NCBI RefSeq assembly: GCF_021458635.1
Contig: NZ_JAIRDQ010000012.1
Coordinates: 62,001-126,000, forward strand
Length of the DNA stretch: 64,000 nucleotides
DNA from: Bradyrhizobium monzae
Lineage (GTDB): Bacteria > Pseudomonadota > Alphaproteobacteria > Rhizobiales > Xanthobacteraceae
Reading direction: 5' to 3'
In this document: positions 1 to 8,582 of the stretch, piece after piece
Layout of the letters: each line of letters opens with the position of its first letter
Numbering within the stretch: the first letter of the stretch is position 1
Translations under genes and position numbers: made by a program
Notes under the pieces: model-generated
Told to the model about the DNA's origin: nothing
Databases searched by the model: none
The model's input: the letters and a program-made list of their open reading frames with translations, nothing else

Positions 1-495
1 GAGGCGGCTTTCGCATGATCTGGAACGAGATCAACTTGAACGTCCGTGTAGCCCCTGGCGTGTTCGACATGTGAATCGGCCGCAAATTGCGCTTCGCCAG
101 TCACACCAACTGATTCGCAATTTCGTCGTCGATCGACATCGATCAGCACTGTCAGAGACCAATGACATGTTGGCTCCATTCCTAGAGACGATCGCAAGCG
201 ACACATTCCATGTCGATGAGAACGACGGGACTGCGCGGCTATCACCAAAGCGGGGCGTCGTCAAATTTTAGCGGCGACTGGGTGATGTTGACGCAACACA
301 CTTGGCGCCGTCGGCAGCCCGAGTGTGTTGCGTCTGCGCAGCCCATCGCTCTCGGCTCGGCGTCATGCGCCGGCTCGGATGGCGGGCGCAACAGTTGAAC
401 GCGAAGATGCAACAAGAGAACGTTTGGCTCCTTCTGTCGACGTTCACTAGCAGGTCGCTTTCAGTTCACATCTGAATTTTGCAATAGTGTTCCAT
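1..495. other. Left-edge region without a convincing gene
   Basis: No reading frame here could be assigned to a family. The only structure I see is a perfect 13-base inverted repeat (GACGCAACACACT at 290-302 and its complement at 322-334, 19-base loop). It lies beyond the 3' end of nodD1, so it could stop or stabilise that transcript, but it has no T-tract. Confidence 0.5.
290..334. repeat. Perfect 13-bp inverted repeat downstream of nodD1
   Basis: The arms GACGCAACACACT (290-302) and AGTGTGTTGCGTC (322-334) are exact reverse complements around a 19-base loop. The nodD1 gene ends about 160 bases away on the minus strand. No poly-T follows on either strand, so a Rho-independent terminator is only weakly supported; a remnant mobile-element end is an alternative. 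Confidence 0.6.
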
Positions 496-1461
496 TCACT
501 TGGAAGGCGAATGCTCTACCAAGGCCTTTCGAGTTGCTGCAGTCGCGCGCACCGATGGCATGCGCGAAGCCTGCTCCAACAATATTGTCCGCATCCAGAT
601 GCTTGCCGGATCGGTATTGTGAAGGGCCGGCCATTGAACGGCCTCTGTGAAAGACGGAATTGGCAGCGGAAGATCAACGATCCGCAGGGGCGTCGTCTTT
701 CCGAAATGTCTGGCCAGCAACGAGGGCATCGTGCCTATACGACCAGTGCCCAGGAGCATGGGTGGAATCATGCTGAAGCTCTGCACGACAACCTCGATGC
801 GTCGCTTGAGACCGTGCTCAATCAAGAACCATTCCTCGATCGAAGGCCTTTGGGTACGCCCGAATTTAGCCGCTACGTGCCCCATCGACATGTATTTCTC
901 GAACGTCAGCTTGCGTGAGAGCTGCTTGTTACTCCGGCACCCCACGCATACGAGTTTTTCCTCGAACAGCGTCGCTCTTGGATGGGAGCGCGACATGTAC
1001 ATTTCCGGCAAGACAAGGAAGTCAATCTCGCCGCGCTGGAGAAGCTCATCGGGGTCGTCGGCGAGGGGCAGAAAGTCGAACGCAACGCCAGGAGCCTCCC
1101 GTGCGACCCTCTCCACGATGGCCTGAAAAAACACGACCATGACGAAGTCAGAAACGCCGATCCTGAACCTGCGGTCGGATAGAGCTGGGTTAAACGCGTC
1201 CCGCGAAATGATGGACAGCTGGATGTGCAGCAGGGCTTCGCGAATTGGGCCGGCGAGTCCCTCGGCGCGTGGTGTCGGGACGAGTTCTCGGCCCCTCATC
1301 GCGAATAGATCGTCGCGAAAGTAGGAACGCAACCGGCCAACCGCCGCGCTCATGGCCGGCTGGCTCAAGTTGATTCTGCGCGCTGCCGCCGTGAGATTGC
1401 GCTCCGTCATCAGAGCGTCGAGCGCGACGAGAAGGTTCAGATCAAGCCCTTTGAAACGCAT
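496..1461 (-). CDS. nodD1: NodD1, LysR-family flavonoid-responsive activator of nod genes
   Basis: A 321-residue LysR-type regulator. The N-terminal winged helix-turn-helix (about residues 1-65: LNLLVALDAL, TAAARRINLSQPAMSAAVGRLR) and the C-terminal effector domain (WPALHNTDPASIWMR near residue 285) match NodD proteins. NodD binds nod boxes and activates nod operons when plant flavonoids are present. The start codon lies 11 bases from nod box 1, which faces the divergent nodA operon, the classic nodD1 arrangement. It is about 20 residues longer at the C terminus than the second NodD in this window. The numbering (nodD1 for the copy next to nodABC) follows the Bradyrhizobium convention and my recollection of its closer match to B. 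japonicum NodD1. Confidence 0.95.
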   Translation of the reverse strand: MRFKGLDLNLLVALDALMTERNLTAAARRINLSQPAMSAAVGRLRSYFRDDLFAMRGRELVPTPRAEGLAGPIREALLHIQLSIISRDAFNPALSDRRFRIGVSDFVMVVFFQAIVERVAREAPGVAFDFLPLADDPDELLQRGEIDFLVLPEMYMSRSHPRATLFEEKLVCVGCRSNKQLSRKLTFEKYMSMGHVAAKFGRTQRPSIEEWFLIEHGLKRRIEVVVQSFSMIPPMLLGTGRIGTMPSLLARHFGKTTPLRIVDLPLPIPSFTEAVQWPALHNTDPASIWMRTILLEQASRMPSVRATAATRKALVEHSPSK

Positions 1462-1471
1462 GGTGGGAAAT

Positions 1472-1518
1472 ATCCAATCGGTGGATGGCTACCATAGAAA
1501 CAATCGATTTTACCAATT
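1472..1518 (+). promoter_or_regulatory. nod box 1, controlling the nodABCSIJ operon
   Basis: The strongly conserved core ACAATCGATTTTACCAAT lies at about 1499-1516 and is preceded by a partly conserved ATCCA...GGATG half (1472-1487). NodD binds this element between nodD and nodABC. It reads towards the plus-strand nod genes, and its left edge is 11 bases from the nodD1 start codon, so bound NodD would also cover the nodD1 promoter, as expected for autoregulation. Confidence 0.9.
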
Positions 1519-1569
1519 TGATGCGGTGCGAGATACCAAAAACATCGGATCGGAGTGAGGCGTACCACA

Positions 1570-1908
1570 ATGATTATTAATCGTTGGACCAGCCCCGAGA
1601 GGGATTTTCTAGCGTCCTACAAGCATCCATCGCGGCACGTGTCGAACGCGACCCCGCCGTTCCTCGGTCCGCGTACGGATGTCAAGCGCGCTGGCGACGC
1701 GTCCAAATGGATCGCGGCTCGAAGGCGAACCGCTCAAAGCGCTGCTGAAATATCCGCCCGGTCTCATGCGAATGGCGCCGCGCCTCAATGTCATCTTCAG
1801 GTCTTTTCCATCGTGAACGCGGCTTCTCCGAACGGTGAGCACTGGATCCAGGCGACGCGCGTCAACCTCTCCCGTTGGCGCATGAATGCGCCCGGCGAGA
1901 ATGAGTGA
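1570..1908 (+). CDS. Small protein in the nodY/nodK position (first gene after nod box 1)
   Basis: A 112-residue ORF begins at ATG 1570, about 50 bases after nod box 1, with GTGAGG nine bases upstream. It ends 53 bases before nodA. Bradyrhizobium nod operons commonly carry one unassigned small gene at this place (nodY in B. japonicum, nodK in B. elkanii), and I assign it by position rather than by a remembered alignment. The sequence has no visible domain, signal peptide or membrane segment and is Arg/Ser/Ala-rich in the middle. Its function is unknown, and it may be only a transcribed leader. Confidence 0.55.
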   Translation: MIINRWTSPERDFLASYKHPSRHVSNATPPFLGPRTDVKRAGDASKWIAARRRTAQSAAEISARSHANGAAPQCHLQVFSIVNAASPNGEHWIQATRVNLSRWRMNAPGENE

Positions 1909-1961
1909 CTCGCGTGCACAAAGTACCAGATCAGATCTCGAACGTCGCAACGGGGACCACC

Positions 1962-2597
1962 ATGAACATTGCCATATCCAACGATACAGGAGTGTTCTCC
2001 ACGCACTCCAAAGTCCGGTGGAGGGTGTGCTGGGAAAACGAGTTGCAACTTGCTGAACACATCGAACTGTCCGAATTCTTTCGTAAGACGTACGGGCCGA
2101 CCGGTGAATTCAATGCAAAACCGTTCGATGGCGGACGAAGCTGGGCCGGCGCGAGGCCCGAGATTCGTGTCATCGGCTACGATGCGCACGGCATCGCAGC
2201 TCATATCGGCGCACTGCGCCGCTTCATCAAAGTCGGGGACGTCGACCTGCTCGTGGCTGAGCTAGGATTGTACGGTGTTCGTCCGGATCTGGAGGGGCTG
2301 GGGATCACGCACTCAATGCGGGTGATGTATCCGGTGCTGCAGCAGCTCGCGGTCCCGTTTGGCTTTGGTGCAGTACGGCAGGCGTTACAGAAGCATGTGA
2401 CCAAGCTGGTCGGCCGTCAGGGTCTCGCGACGATTTTGCCGGGAGTGAGCGTGCGTTCAACGCGGCCGGATATTCATCTGGACTTGCCGCCGACCCGTAC
2501 CGACGACGACTTGGTGGTTCTGGTCTTCCCAATCGGACGTCCGATAAGCGAATGGCCGGTCGGGACCATGATCGATCGGAACGGGCCAGAGCTGTGA
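1962..2597 (+). CDS. nodA: NodA, Nod-factor N-acyltransferase
   Basis: A 211-residue protein of family length (about 196-211). NodA transfers a fatty acyl chain from acyl carrier protein to the free amino group of the deacetylated chitin oligomer, fixing the lipid part of the Nod factor. Recognisable family stretches are WRVCWENELQLAEHIELSEF, YGPTGEFNAKPFDG, RSWAGARPEIRVIGYD and LVAELGLYGVRPDLEGLG, ending in IDRNGPEL. I chose ATG 1962 (MNIAIS...) over an in-frame upstream ATG at 1905 because it has GGGGA six bases upstream and gives the usual length. Its last codon overlaps the GTG start of nodB. Confidence 0.97.
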   Translation: MNIAISNDTGVFSTHSKVRWRVCWENELQLAEHIELSEFFRKTYGPTGEFNAKPFDGGRSWAGARPEIRVIGYDAHGIAAHIGALRRFIKVGDVDLLVAELGLYGVRPDLEGLGITHSMRVMYPVLQQLAVPFGFGAVRQALQKHVTKLVGRQGLATILPGVSVRSTRPDIHLDLPPTRTDDDLVVLVFPIGRPISEWPVGTMIDRNGPEL

Positions 2598-3250
2598 CCT
2601 GCCCCGGCCGCTTGCCGGAAGCGCGAAGCGAGCACGTTAGCGCCACCGGAGATCGTAACGTTTACCTGACCTTTGACGACGGCCCGGATCCACGTTGGAC
2701 GGCGTCTATCCTTGATGTTCTCGCCGAGCACGAGGTGCTGGCGACTTTCTTCGTCATCGGGACGTGCGCGGCAGCTCACCCGAAACTGATCCAACGAATA
2801 ATCGCAGAAGGGCATGAAGTCGGAAACCACACGATGACACATCCCGATCTCTCCCGATGCGAACCACCTGAGGTGCAACATGAGATTCAGTCGGCGAGCG
2901 ACGTCATCAGGACGGTTTGTCCCGAGGCGTCACTGCGGCACATACGTGCTCCGTATGGCATCTGGACTGACCAGGTACTCACGATGTCGACCAAAGCCGG
3001 ACTGGTTCCCTTGCACTGGTCAGTAGACCCGAGAGACTGGTCTCGTCCCGGGGTTCCGGCGATTGTTGACGCGGTACTAGCGTCGGTCCGGCCCGGTGCT
3101 GTTGTGCTCTTGCACGACGGATGTCCTCCCGTCGAGCGCGAACAAGCCATCGATTGCGGTCGCGATCAGACCCTCGAGGCGCTTTCCCGGCTTATTCCGG
3201 CATTGGGCGAGCAAGGATTCGCCATCTGCTCACTTCCTCAGTCTCATTGA
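2594..3250 (+). CDS. nodB: NodB, chitooligosaccharide deacetylase
   Basis: A polysaccharide deacetylase-fold protein that removes the N-acetyl group from the non-reducing end of the chitin oligomer, preparing it for NodA. Motifs: TFDDGPD (residues 26-32) with the catalytic and metal-binding Asp pair, NHTMTHPDLS with the metal-binding His residues, RAPYG, and VLLHDG near the C terminus. I prefer the GTG at 2594, overlapping the nodA stop as GTGA, because it gives 218 residues, close to the B. japonicum length. An ATG at 2552 would add 14 residues inside nodA. The overlap suggests translational coupling with nodA. Confidence 0.96.
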   Translation: MTCPGRLPEARSEHVSATGDRNVYLTFDDGPDPRWTASILDVLAEHEVLATFFVIGTCAAAHPKLIQRIIAEGHEVGNHTMTHPDLSRCEPPEVQHEIQSASDVIRTVCPEASLRHIRAPYGIWTDQVLTMSTKAGLVPLHWSVDPRDWSRPGVPAIVDAVLASVRPGAVVLLHDGCPPVEREQAIDCGRDQTLEALSRLIPALGEQGFAICSLPQSH

Positions 3251-3265
3251 AAAAGAGCCGCCCCC

Positions 3266-4600
3266 ATGAATCTGCTTGCCACAACAAGCGTTGTCGCCGT
3301 GTCGTCCTATGCCCTGCTGTCCGCCATCTACAGGAGCATGCAGACGCTCAATGCGCTCCGAACACAGATCCCGTCCCCGACTGACGAGGCTTCCGAGACC
3401 GGCCCGCTGCCGAGCGTCGATGTGATCGTGCCCTGCTTTAACGAGGACCCGCGCACGCTGGCGGCGTGCCTGGAGTCGATCGCAAGCCAAGACTACGAAG
3501 GGCAAGTGCGGGTGTACGTGGTAGATGACGGCTCGGAAAATCGTAGGTACCTGTGGCCTGTACAGGACGCCTACACAGATGATCCGCGGTTCAACTTCAT
3601 GTGGCTGGGAAAGAATGTTGGCAAGCGCAAGGCGCAAATTGCAGCGCTGCGCCGCTCGTCCGGCGATTTGGTTCTCAACGTCGATTCAGATTCGACAATC
3701 GCCGTCGACGTGGTGACCAAGCTTGTCCGGAAGATGCAAAATCCAGCGGTTGGCGCTGTTATGGGGCAGCTCACAGCCAGCAATCGAAGCGGCACTTGGC
3801 TGACCAGGCTGATAGATATGGAGTACTGGCTGGCCTGTAATGAAGAGCGTTTGGCGGAAGCTCGCTTCGGAGCCGTCTTGTGTTGCTGTGGCCCGTGCGC
3901 CATGTATCGCCGATCGGCGCTCGATTTGGTCCTCCACGAGTACGAGACGCAGTATTTTCGAGGAAAGCCAAGCGACTTTGGCGAGGATCGCCATCTCACG
4001 ATCCTGATGCTCGCGGCCGGATTTCGAACTGAGTACGTTCCTGATGCGATCGCAGCAACCGTCGTTCCGGATAGGCTGGTGCCATATCTGCGTCAACAAT
4101 TGCGTTGGGCACGGAGTACCTTCCGGGATACAGCGCTTGCGCTACCCCTGCTGCCACGCCTCGACTTCTACATCACGCTGGACATTGCGGGGCAGAACCT
4201 CCTTCCGCTTCTGCTCGGCGTTTCAATACTGACCGCGCTTGCGCAAATCGCACTGACGAGCGAGTTGCCGTGGCCGACGGTACTGATCATCGCGTCAATG
4301 ACCATGGTTCGCTGCAGCTTGGCAGCATTTCGTGCCCGACAGCTTCGCTTTCTCGCTTTCGCTCTACACAAACCGATTAGCATGTTCCTGTTACTTCCTG
4401 TGAAGGTATATGCGTTGTGCACATTGAGCAACAGTGACTGGTTGTCGCGCAAGTCCGCCAATATGCCAGATTCAGGTGAAGGTCAGGCCAGCACGCCGAG
4501 GCAGAGCGCCAGGTTAGATGCCACAGGCCATTCGGGTATTGCACCGTCGATGGGCGAAACGGCTACACGTGCACATGCGTTTGACGTTGACGGTACCTGA
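3266..4600 (+). CDS. nodC: NodC, N-acetylglucosaminyltransferase (chitin oligomer synthase)
   Basis: A 444-residue membrane glycosyltransferase (GT2) that polymerises UDP-GlcNAc into the chitin oligomer backbone. There is an N-terminal hydrophobic segment, the GT2 core with DVIVPCFNED, VVDDGS and NVDSDS (Asp-x-Asp nucleotide-sugar site), GEDRHL carrying the catalytic Asp, and QQLRWARS (the QxxRW product-binding motif). Three hydrophobic segments follow between about residues 290 and 390. It is somewhat shorter than B. japonicum NodC (about 485 residues), with the difference in the variable C-terminal tail. It starts 15 bases after nodB. Confidence 0.97.
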   Translation: MNLLATTSVVAVSSYALLSAIYRSMQTLNALRTQIPSPTDEASETGPLPSVDVIVPCFNEDPRTLAACLESIASQDYEGQVRVYVVDDGSENRRYLWPVQDAYTDDPRFNFMWLGKNVGKRKAQIAALRRSSGDLVLNVDSDSTIAVDVVTKLVRKMQNPAVGAVMGQLTASNRSGTWLTRLIDMEYWLACNEERLAEARFGAVLCCCGPCAMYRRSALDLVLHEYETQYFRGKPSDFGEDRHLTILMLAAGFRTEYVPDAIAATVVPDRLVPYLRQQLRWARSTFRDTALALPLLPRLDFYITLDIAGQNLLPLLLGVSILTALAQIALTSELPWPTVLIIASMTMVRCSLAAFRARQLRFLAFALHKPISMFLLLPVKVYALCTLSNSDWLSRKSANMPDSGEGQASTPRQSARLDATGHSGIAPSMGETATRAHAFDVDGT

Positions 4601-4650
4601 CAGGCCTGGAGGCGACGCGTAACTGTGCGCGTCAAAGAGGTGAGAAGCTC

Positions 4651-5253
4651 GTGAGCCTAGACAAGAACTATCAGTTGCTAGAGCGAGAAATGGTCGCCGA
4701 TGATCCGTGGCGTCTGGACGCGAATCCGTTCGAGCGGGAGCGATACACGCAAATGCTTCGGATGTCGCTCTCCCGCCAAAGCATCACAAGTGCGTTGGAG
4801 GTCGGTTGCGCTGCGGGCGCATTCACCGAGATGCTCGCGCCTCACTGCAAACGGCTCACGGTCGTCGACGTCGTGCCGCAGGCCATTAGCCGCGCACGTC
4901 ACCGGACGGAGAGATGGTCACACATCGGCTGGAAAGTCGCTGACCTCCAACACTTTTCACCACCAGAGCGGTTCGACCTTATTGTTGTAGCAGAAGTCCT
5001 CTATTACCTCAGCGACACGCTGGAGATGCGCACGGCGGTCGACAACTTGGTAGGAATGCTCGCGCCAGGCGGGCTTGTGGTTTTCGGATCGGCGCGTGAC
5101 CACATCTGCCGACGCTGGGGACACGCGGCCGGTGCAGAGACCGTCATCGCCATGTTGAATGAAGCGCTGGTCGAGGTCGAGCGTATCCACTGCCAAGGTG
5201 AGTCGGATAACGAAGATTGCTTGATCGCCAGCTTTCGGAGGCCGTCTGCATAA
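4651..5253 (+). CDS. nodS: NodS, SAM-dependent N-methyltransferase
   Basis: A 200-residue class I methyltransferase that N-methylates the terminal deacetylated glucosamine of the Nod-factor precursor. The SAM-binding motif I is ALEVGCAAGAFTEMLAP (about residues 46-62), followed by VVDVVPQAISRAR and the motif IV region FDLIVVAEVLYYL. The N-terminal NYQLLEREMVADDPWRLD matches NodS. It starts at GTG 4651 with GAGGTG eight bases upstream, 50 bases after nodC. In many rhizobia nodU (O-carbamoyltransferase) follows directly; here it does not. Confidence 0.95.
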   Translation: MSLDKNYQLLEREMVADDPWRLDANPFERERYTQMLRMSLSRQSITSALEVGCAAGAFTEMLAPHCKRLTVVDVVPQAISRARHRTERWSHIGWKVADLQHFSPPERFDLIVVAEVLYYLSDTLEMRTAVDNLVGMLAPGGLVVFGSARDHICRRWGHAAGAETVIAMLNEALVEVERIHCQGESDNEDCLIASFRRPSA

Positions 5254-5385
5254 GCAACCCGCTTCGGAGGCTGACAAATGACTATGTCAGAGTTGCCGTA
5301 TCGCAGACGGATCGCATTGCGGTTGTTGAAGGCGAGATCAGCGAGCTGGTCCGGCCGACAAACTGTAGCAGAAGGAATAGAAAAA
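5254..5385 (+). pseudogene. nodU: Possible remnant of the 5' end of nodU
   Basis: nodU normally sits between nodS and nodI but is absent. The stretch at about 5285-5350, in one frame, reads VRVAVSQTDRIAVVEGEISEL. This resembles the NodU start (MRICGIKLTHDG.IAVVE.G) with about three residues missing, and is out of frame with the nodI extension. If real, almost all of nodU was deleted. The match is short and recalled rather than computed, so confidence is low. Confidence 0.3.
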
Positions 5386-6393
5386 ATGCTTGGCGGCGTC
5401 GAAGCAGCGCCAATCTCGAGGCAAACAATCGCGATGGAGCCGGCGCCGGTCACGCCGGCTGACAGGGGGGCCGGGCGCGTATCGAACGTGGCTATCGATT
5501 TCACGGCCGTGAAAAAGTCCTATGGCGAGAAGGTGGTCGTCGACCAGCTGTCGTTCACGGTGGCATCGGGAAAGTGCTTCGGCCTGTTGGGACCGAACGG
5601 CGCGGGCAAGAGCACGATTGCGCGTTTGATTCTCGGGATGTCCACGCCCGAGGCTGGCAAGATAACCGTGCTCGGCGAGAAAGTGCCGGCACGCGCTCGA
5701 TTGGCGCGCAAGCGCATCGGCGTCGTTCCGCAAGCTGACAATCTTGATCTCGAGTTCACCGTACGCGAAAACCTGCTGGTGTTCGGGCGCTATTTCGGGA
5801 TGACAGCAAAGGATGTCGAGAAGATCACTCCGTCCCTTCTCGAGTTCGCCCGCCTTGAGAGCAAGGCAGACGCGCGGGTGACCGAACTGTCCGGTGGCAT
5901 GAAGCGGCGTCTTACGCTGGCGCGGGCGCTCATCAACGATCCGGATATCCTTATCTTGGATGAGCCGACCACCGGGCTCGATCCGCATGCGCGGCATTTG
6001 ATTTGGGAGCGGCTGCGCGCGCTGCTGTCGCGCGGCAAGACGATTCTTCTGACGACGCACTTCATGGAGGAGGCGGAGCGATTGTGCGATCGCCTGTGCG
6101 TCCTCGAGGCAGGACGCAAGATCGCCGAAGGGCCGCCACACACATTGATCGACGAACAGATCGGTTGCCCAGTCATTGAGGTCTACGGTGGCGATCCGAA
6201 CGAGCTCTGCGGCCTCATCAAGCCGCTCGCTCAACGCACCGAAATCAGCGGCGAGACGCTCTTTTGCTATGCGCCAAATCCAGAGCAGGTGCTCGCGCGG
6301 CTGCGTGGGCGGACCGGTCTTCGTCTGCTTCAGCGGCCACCGAACCTCGAGGACGTCTTCTTACGGTTGACCGGTCGGGAGATGAGGGACTGA
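5386..6393 (+). CDS. nodI: NodI, ATP-binding subunit of the Nod-factor exporter
   Basis: An ABC ATPase that works with NodJ to export lipochitooligosaccharides. It has Walker A GPNGAGKST, the signature LSGGMKRR, Walker B ILILDEPTT and the switch His in LLTTHFMEE, then the NodI-specific tail RPPNLEDVFLRLTGREM. I place the start at ATG 5386 (335 residues) because GAAGGA lies nine bases upstream; the frame stays open to 5278. Typical NodI (about 306 residues) begins near VAIDFTAVKKS, so there are about 30 extra N-terminal residues, perhaps recruited from sequence left when nodU was lost. An internal GTG at 5488 would give the classical length. The gene abuts nodJ. Confidence 0.93.
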   Translation: MLGGVEAAPISRQTIAMEPAPVTPADRGAGRVSNVAIDFTAVKKSYGEKVVVDQLSFTVASGKCFGLLGPNGAGKSTIARLILGMSTPEAGKITVLGEKVPARARLARKRIGVVPQADNLDLEFTVRENLLVFGRYFGMTAKDVEKITPSLLEFARLESKADARVTELSGGMKRRLTLARALINDPDILILDEPTTGLDPHARHLIWERLRALLSRGKTILLTTHFMEEAERLCDRLCVLEAGRKIAEGPPHTLIDEQIGCPVIEVYGGDPNELCGLIKPLAQRTEISGETLFCYAPNPEQVLARLRGRTGLRLLQRPPNLEDVFLRLTGREMRD

Positions 6394-7185
6394 ATGATGT
6401 GGGAGCAGTATGCGGCGGCTCTGCCCGCCAATGCGTGGAACTGGAGCGCCGTATGGCGCCGGAATTATATGGCTTGGCGCAAAGCGGCGCTGGCATCGCT
6501 TCTGGGAAACCTCGCTGAGCCCATGAGCGCCTTGTTCGGTCTCGGCTTCGGCCTGGGACTGATGATCGGCCAAGTCGATGGCATTTCATACGTCGCCTTT
6601 CTGGCGGCTGGGATGGTCGCGACAAGCGCGATGATTTCGGCGACCTTTGAAACCGTCTATGGGGCCTTCGCTCGGATGAACGCCCAGCGCACCTGGGACG
6701 CCATCCTTTGCACGGAGCTCACGCTTGGCGACGTCGTTCTCGGTGAATTGGCGTGGGCAGCGACAAAGGCTGTTCTGGCAGGAACGGGAATTACGATTGT
6801 AGCCGCCGCGCTGGGCTATGCGGCGTGGCCGTCCATCCCTTATGCGCTGCCAGCTATCGCGCTCACTGGTGTTGCCTTCGCCAGCCTCGCCATGGTTGTG
6901 ATAGCGCTCGCGCCCAGTTACGACTACTTCGTGTTCTATCAGACCCTCTTTCTCACACCTATGATGTACTTGTGCGGCGCGATCTTTCCCGTTGCTCAAC
7001 TGCCCATCGCGCTGCAGCGCGTAGCAGAGGCGTTGCCCTTAGCACATTCGATTGACCTCATTCGGCCGGCAATGCTGGACCGGGACGCCAGCAGCGTCGG
7101 CCTGCATGTGGGCGTACTTTGCTTATACACTGTGGTCGCGTTCGTCGTATCGGCTTTGCTGCTTCGCCGCCGGCTGATGCGTTGA
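6394..7185 (+). CDS. nodJ: NodJ, permease subunit of the Nod-factor exporter
   Basis: A 263-residue ABC-2 type permease with about six hydrophobic segments, forming the NodIJ exporter with the preceding ATPase. Recognisable parts are WRRNYMAWRKAALASLLGNLAEPMSALFGLGFG near the N terminus and FFLTPMMYLCGAIFP-like sequence near residue 190. Its ATG follows the nodI stop immediately (TGAATG), which suggests coupled translation. The length equals the B. japonicum protein (about 262). Confidence 0.95.
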   Translation: MMWEQYAAALPANAWNWSAVWRRNYMAWRKAALASLLGNLAEPMSALFGLGFGLGLMIGQVDGISYVAFLAAGMVATSAMISATFETVYGAFARMNAQRTWDAILCTELTLGDVVLGELAWAATKAVLAGTGITIVAAALGYAAWPSIPYALPAIALTGVAFASLAMVVIALAPSYDYFVFYQTLFLTPMMYLCGAIFPVAQLPIALQRVAEALPLAHSIDLIRPAMLDRDASSVGLHVGVLCLYTVVAFVVSALLLRRRLMR

Positions 7186-7371
7186 ACAAACCATGCCCCA
7201 CATAGTGTGAATCAGTTCTGCGGAAATTTGCGGGTGTGGAAGCCAGCGGCAAGAATGCTCGTATCTCACCGATATATCCGCCTTGTGAACGATAGTATCA
7301 CGTGCGGGCTGATCTAGCCTCATTGGTTAGGGGCCGAACTGTCTCGACCGAGTCAATCAGGAGCTGTCACA

Positions 7372-8118
7372 ATGTTGAAATCGGAACGATCGCCTGAGCC
7401 ATTCGTCATCCTCGCGATGCCGAGGAGCGGCACCCACTATCTGGAAGAATTGCTCAATGAACATCCGAACGTGGTGAGCAACGGGGAATTGCTCAATGAG
7501 TATGATCCAAATTGGCCCGACAAGGCGCGGCTCTTACGTAGCGATCGTGAGCTTCTGGAGTGCGCCTACTTGCGCTATCCAACGCCGAGCGACAAAATCG
7601 ACGTGACTCATGTTGGCTGCAAGATCAACGAACCGCAGTTTCATGACCGTCCGGGGATGATGGCTGAGCTGGCCGGTTGGCCACGCCTTAAGGTCATCGT
7701 GTGTCGTAGAAACCCGCTGGAATCGCTCCGCTCACTCGTGCAGGCGAGGCAAACCGGTGAATGGCTGAAATACAGCTCTGATAGCGACGACTCGCAACCG
7801 CCACTCGTCAGCCTAAGCGTCAGCACCTGCGAAACCTACTTCAAGACCACCGCCGAGTTCCACGATAGGATCAGGCAGTCCTTCGCGTCGACCAACATCC
7901 TCGAGCTGGAGTATGAGACGCTTCTTCGCGAGCCGCACCTGTGCTTGGAGTTGGTTTGGGAATTCCTCGGGGTTCGTATGCGGAATGTTTCCGGTCGCGT
8001 CAAACTTCAGCGCCAGGAAGTGCGGCCGCTCGACCAAACCGTAGAGGATTTTGATGAGTTGCGTCGCCAATTCAAAGAGGGACCTTACGCCAGGTACTTT
8101 GAGGCTGTTGACGCCTGA
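7372..8118 (+). CDS. nodH: NodH-type Nod-factor sulfotransferase
   Basis: A 248-residue PAPS-dependent sulfotransferase closely resembling S. meliloti NodH, which sulfates C6 of the reducing-end sugar and controls host range. Shared features: the 5'-phosphosulfate loop MPRSGTHYLEELLNEHPNV, NGELLNEYD.NWPDK, THVGCKINEPQF, the 3'-phosphate region CRRNPLESLRSLVQARQT, and the C-terminal RPLDQTV.DF.ELR..F..GPYARYFE. ATG 7372 has GGAGCTG upstream. It lies about 190 bases after nodJ with no own nod box visible, so it probably belongs to the nod box 1 transcript, like nodABCSUIJH in Rhizobium tropici. NodPQ for PAPS supply is not in the window. Sulfation is uncommon in Bradyrhizobium, so lateral acquisition is plausible. 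Confidence 0.92.
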   Translation: MLKSERSPEPFVILAMPRSGTHYLEELLNEHPNVVSNGELLNEYDPNWPDKARLLRSDRELLECAYLRYPTPSDKIDVTHVGCKINEPQFHDRPGMMAELAGWPRLKVIVCRRNPLESLRSLVQARQTGEWLKYSSDSDDSQPPLVSLSVSTCETYFKTTAEFHDRIRQSFASTNILELEYETLLREPHLCLELVWEFLGVRMRNVSGRVKLQRQEVRPLDQTVEDFDELRRQFKEGPYARYFEAVDA

Positions 8119-8582
8119 GGATGGCCTTCTATTCCTCGGCGCCCGCGTTCGAATGCCCCTTGGTGGATTGGGGCAAGAGCAGCGGTATAAACCGCTGGGG
8201 TTGCCAGCGAGCGGGCGTCTTGAATTGGCAGGCACTACTGGATGGCCGGATGGGTGCCATCCCTCCTGTTGCTAATAGCTCCGCGAGGATCGGGACGAGC
8301 CGCGTGCGGCGCCATTCAACATCGGCAGGACCTTCACTCGCGCGTTCAGCCCAGATCTACGCAACGAAGTGTTGCGCAGCTGTGCGCGAAAAGAGTGAAG
8401 GTCATTTGCCGCGGTCCTCGCGTTGCCGCTGTCGGAAAGCCAACGGACTTGATGTCTGGAACTCGCCAAGCAGGTCGTAAACCACGCGGCCTGGCTTCGC
8501 AACACGCGTGAATCACTCTGTCGGTAGAGATGGCCCAAATCCTGCACCAAGAAGGTTGAGTGTAACCTGATAGGAGGCGTGT
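8119..8582. other. Spacer between nodH and the SDR gene
   Basis: Several overlapping short open frames occur, but none has a recognisable motif or a convincing ribosome-binding site. An AGGAGG at 8572-8577 belongs to the following gene. I see no promoter motif. Confidence 0.4.
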
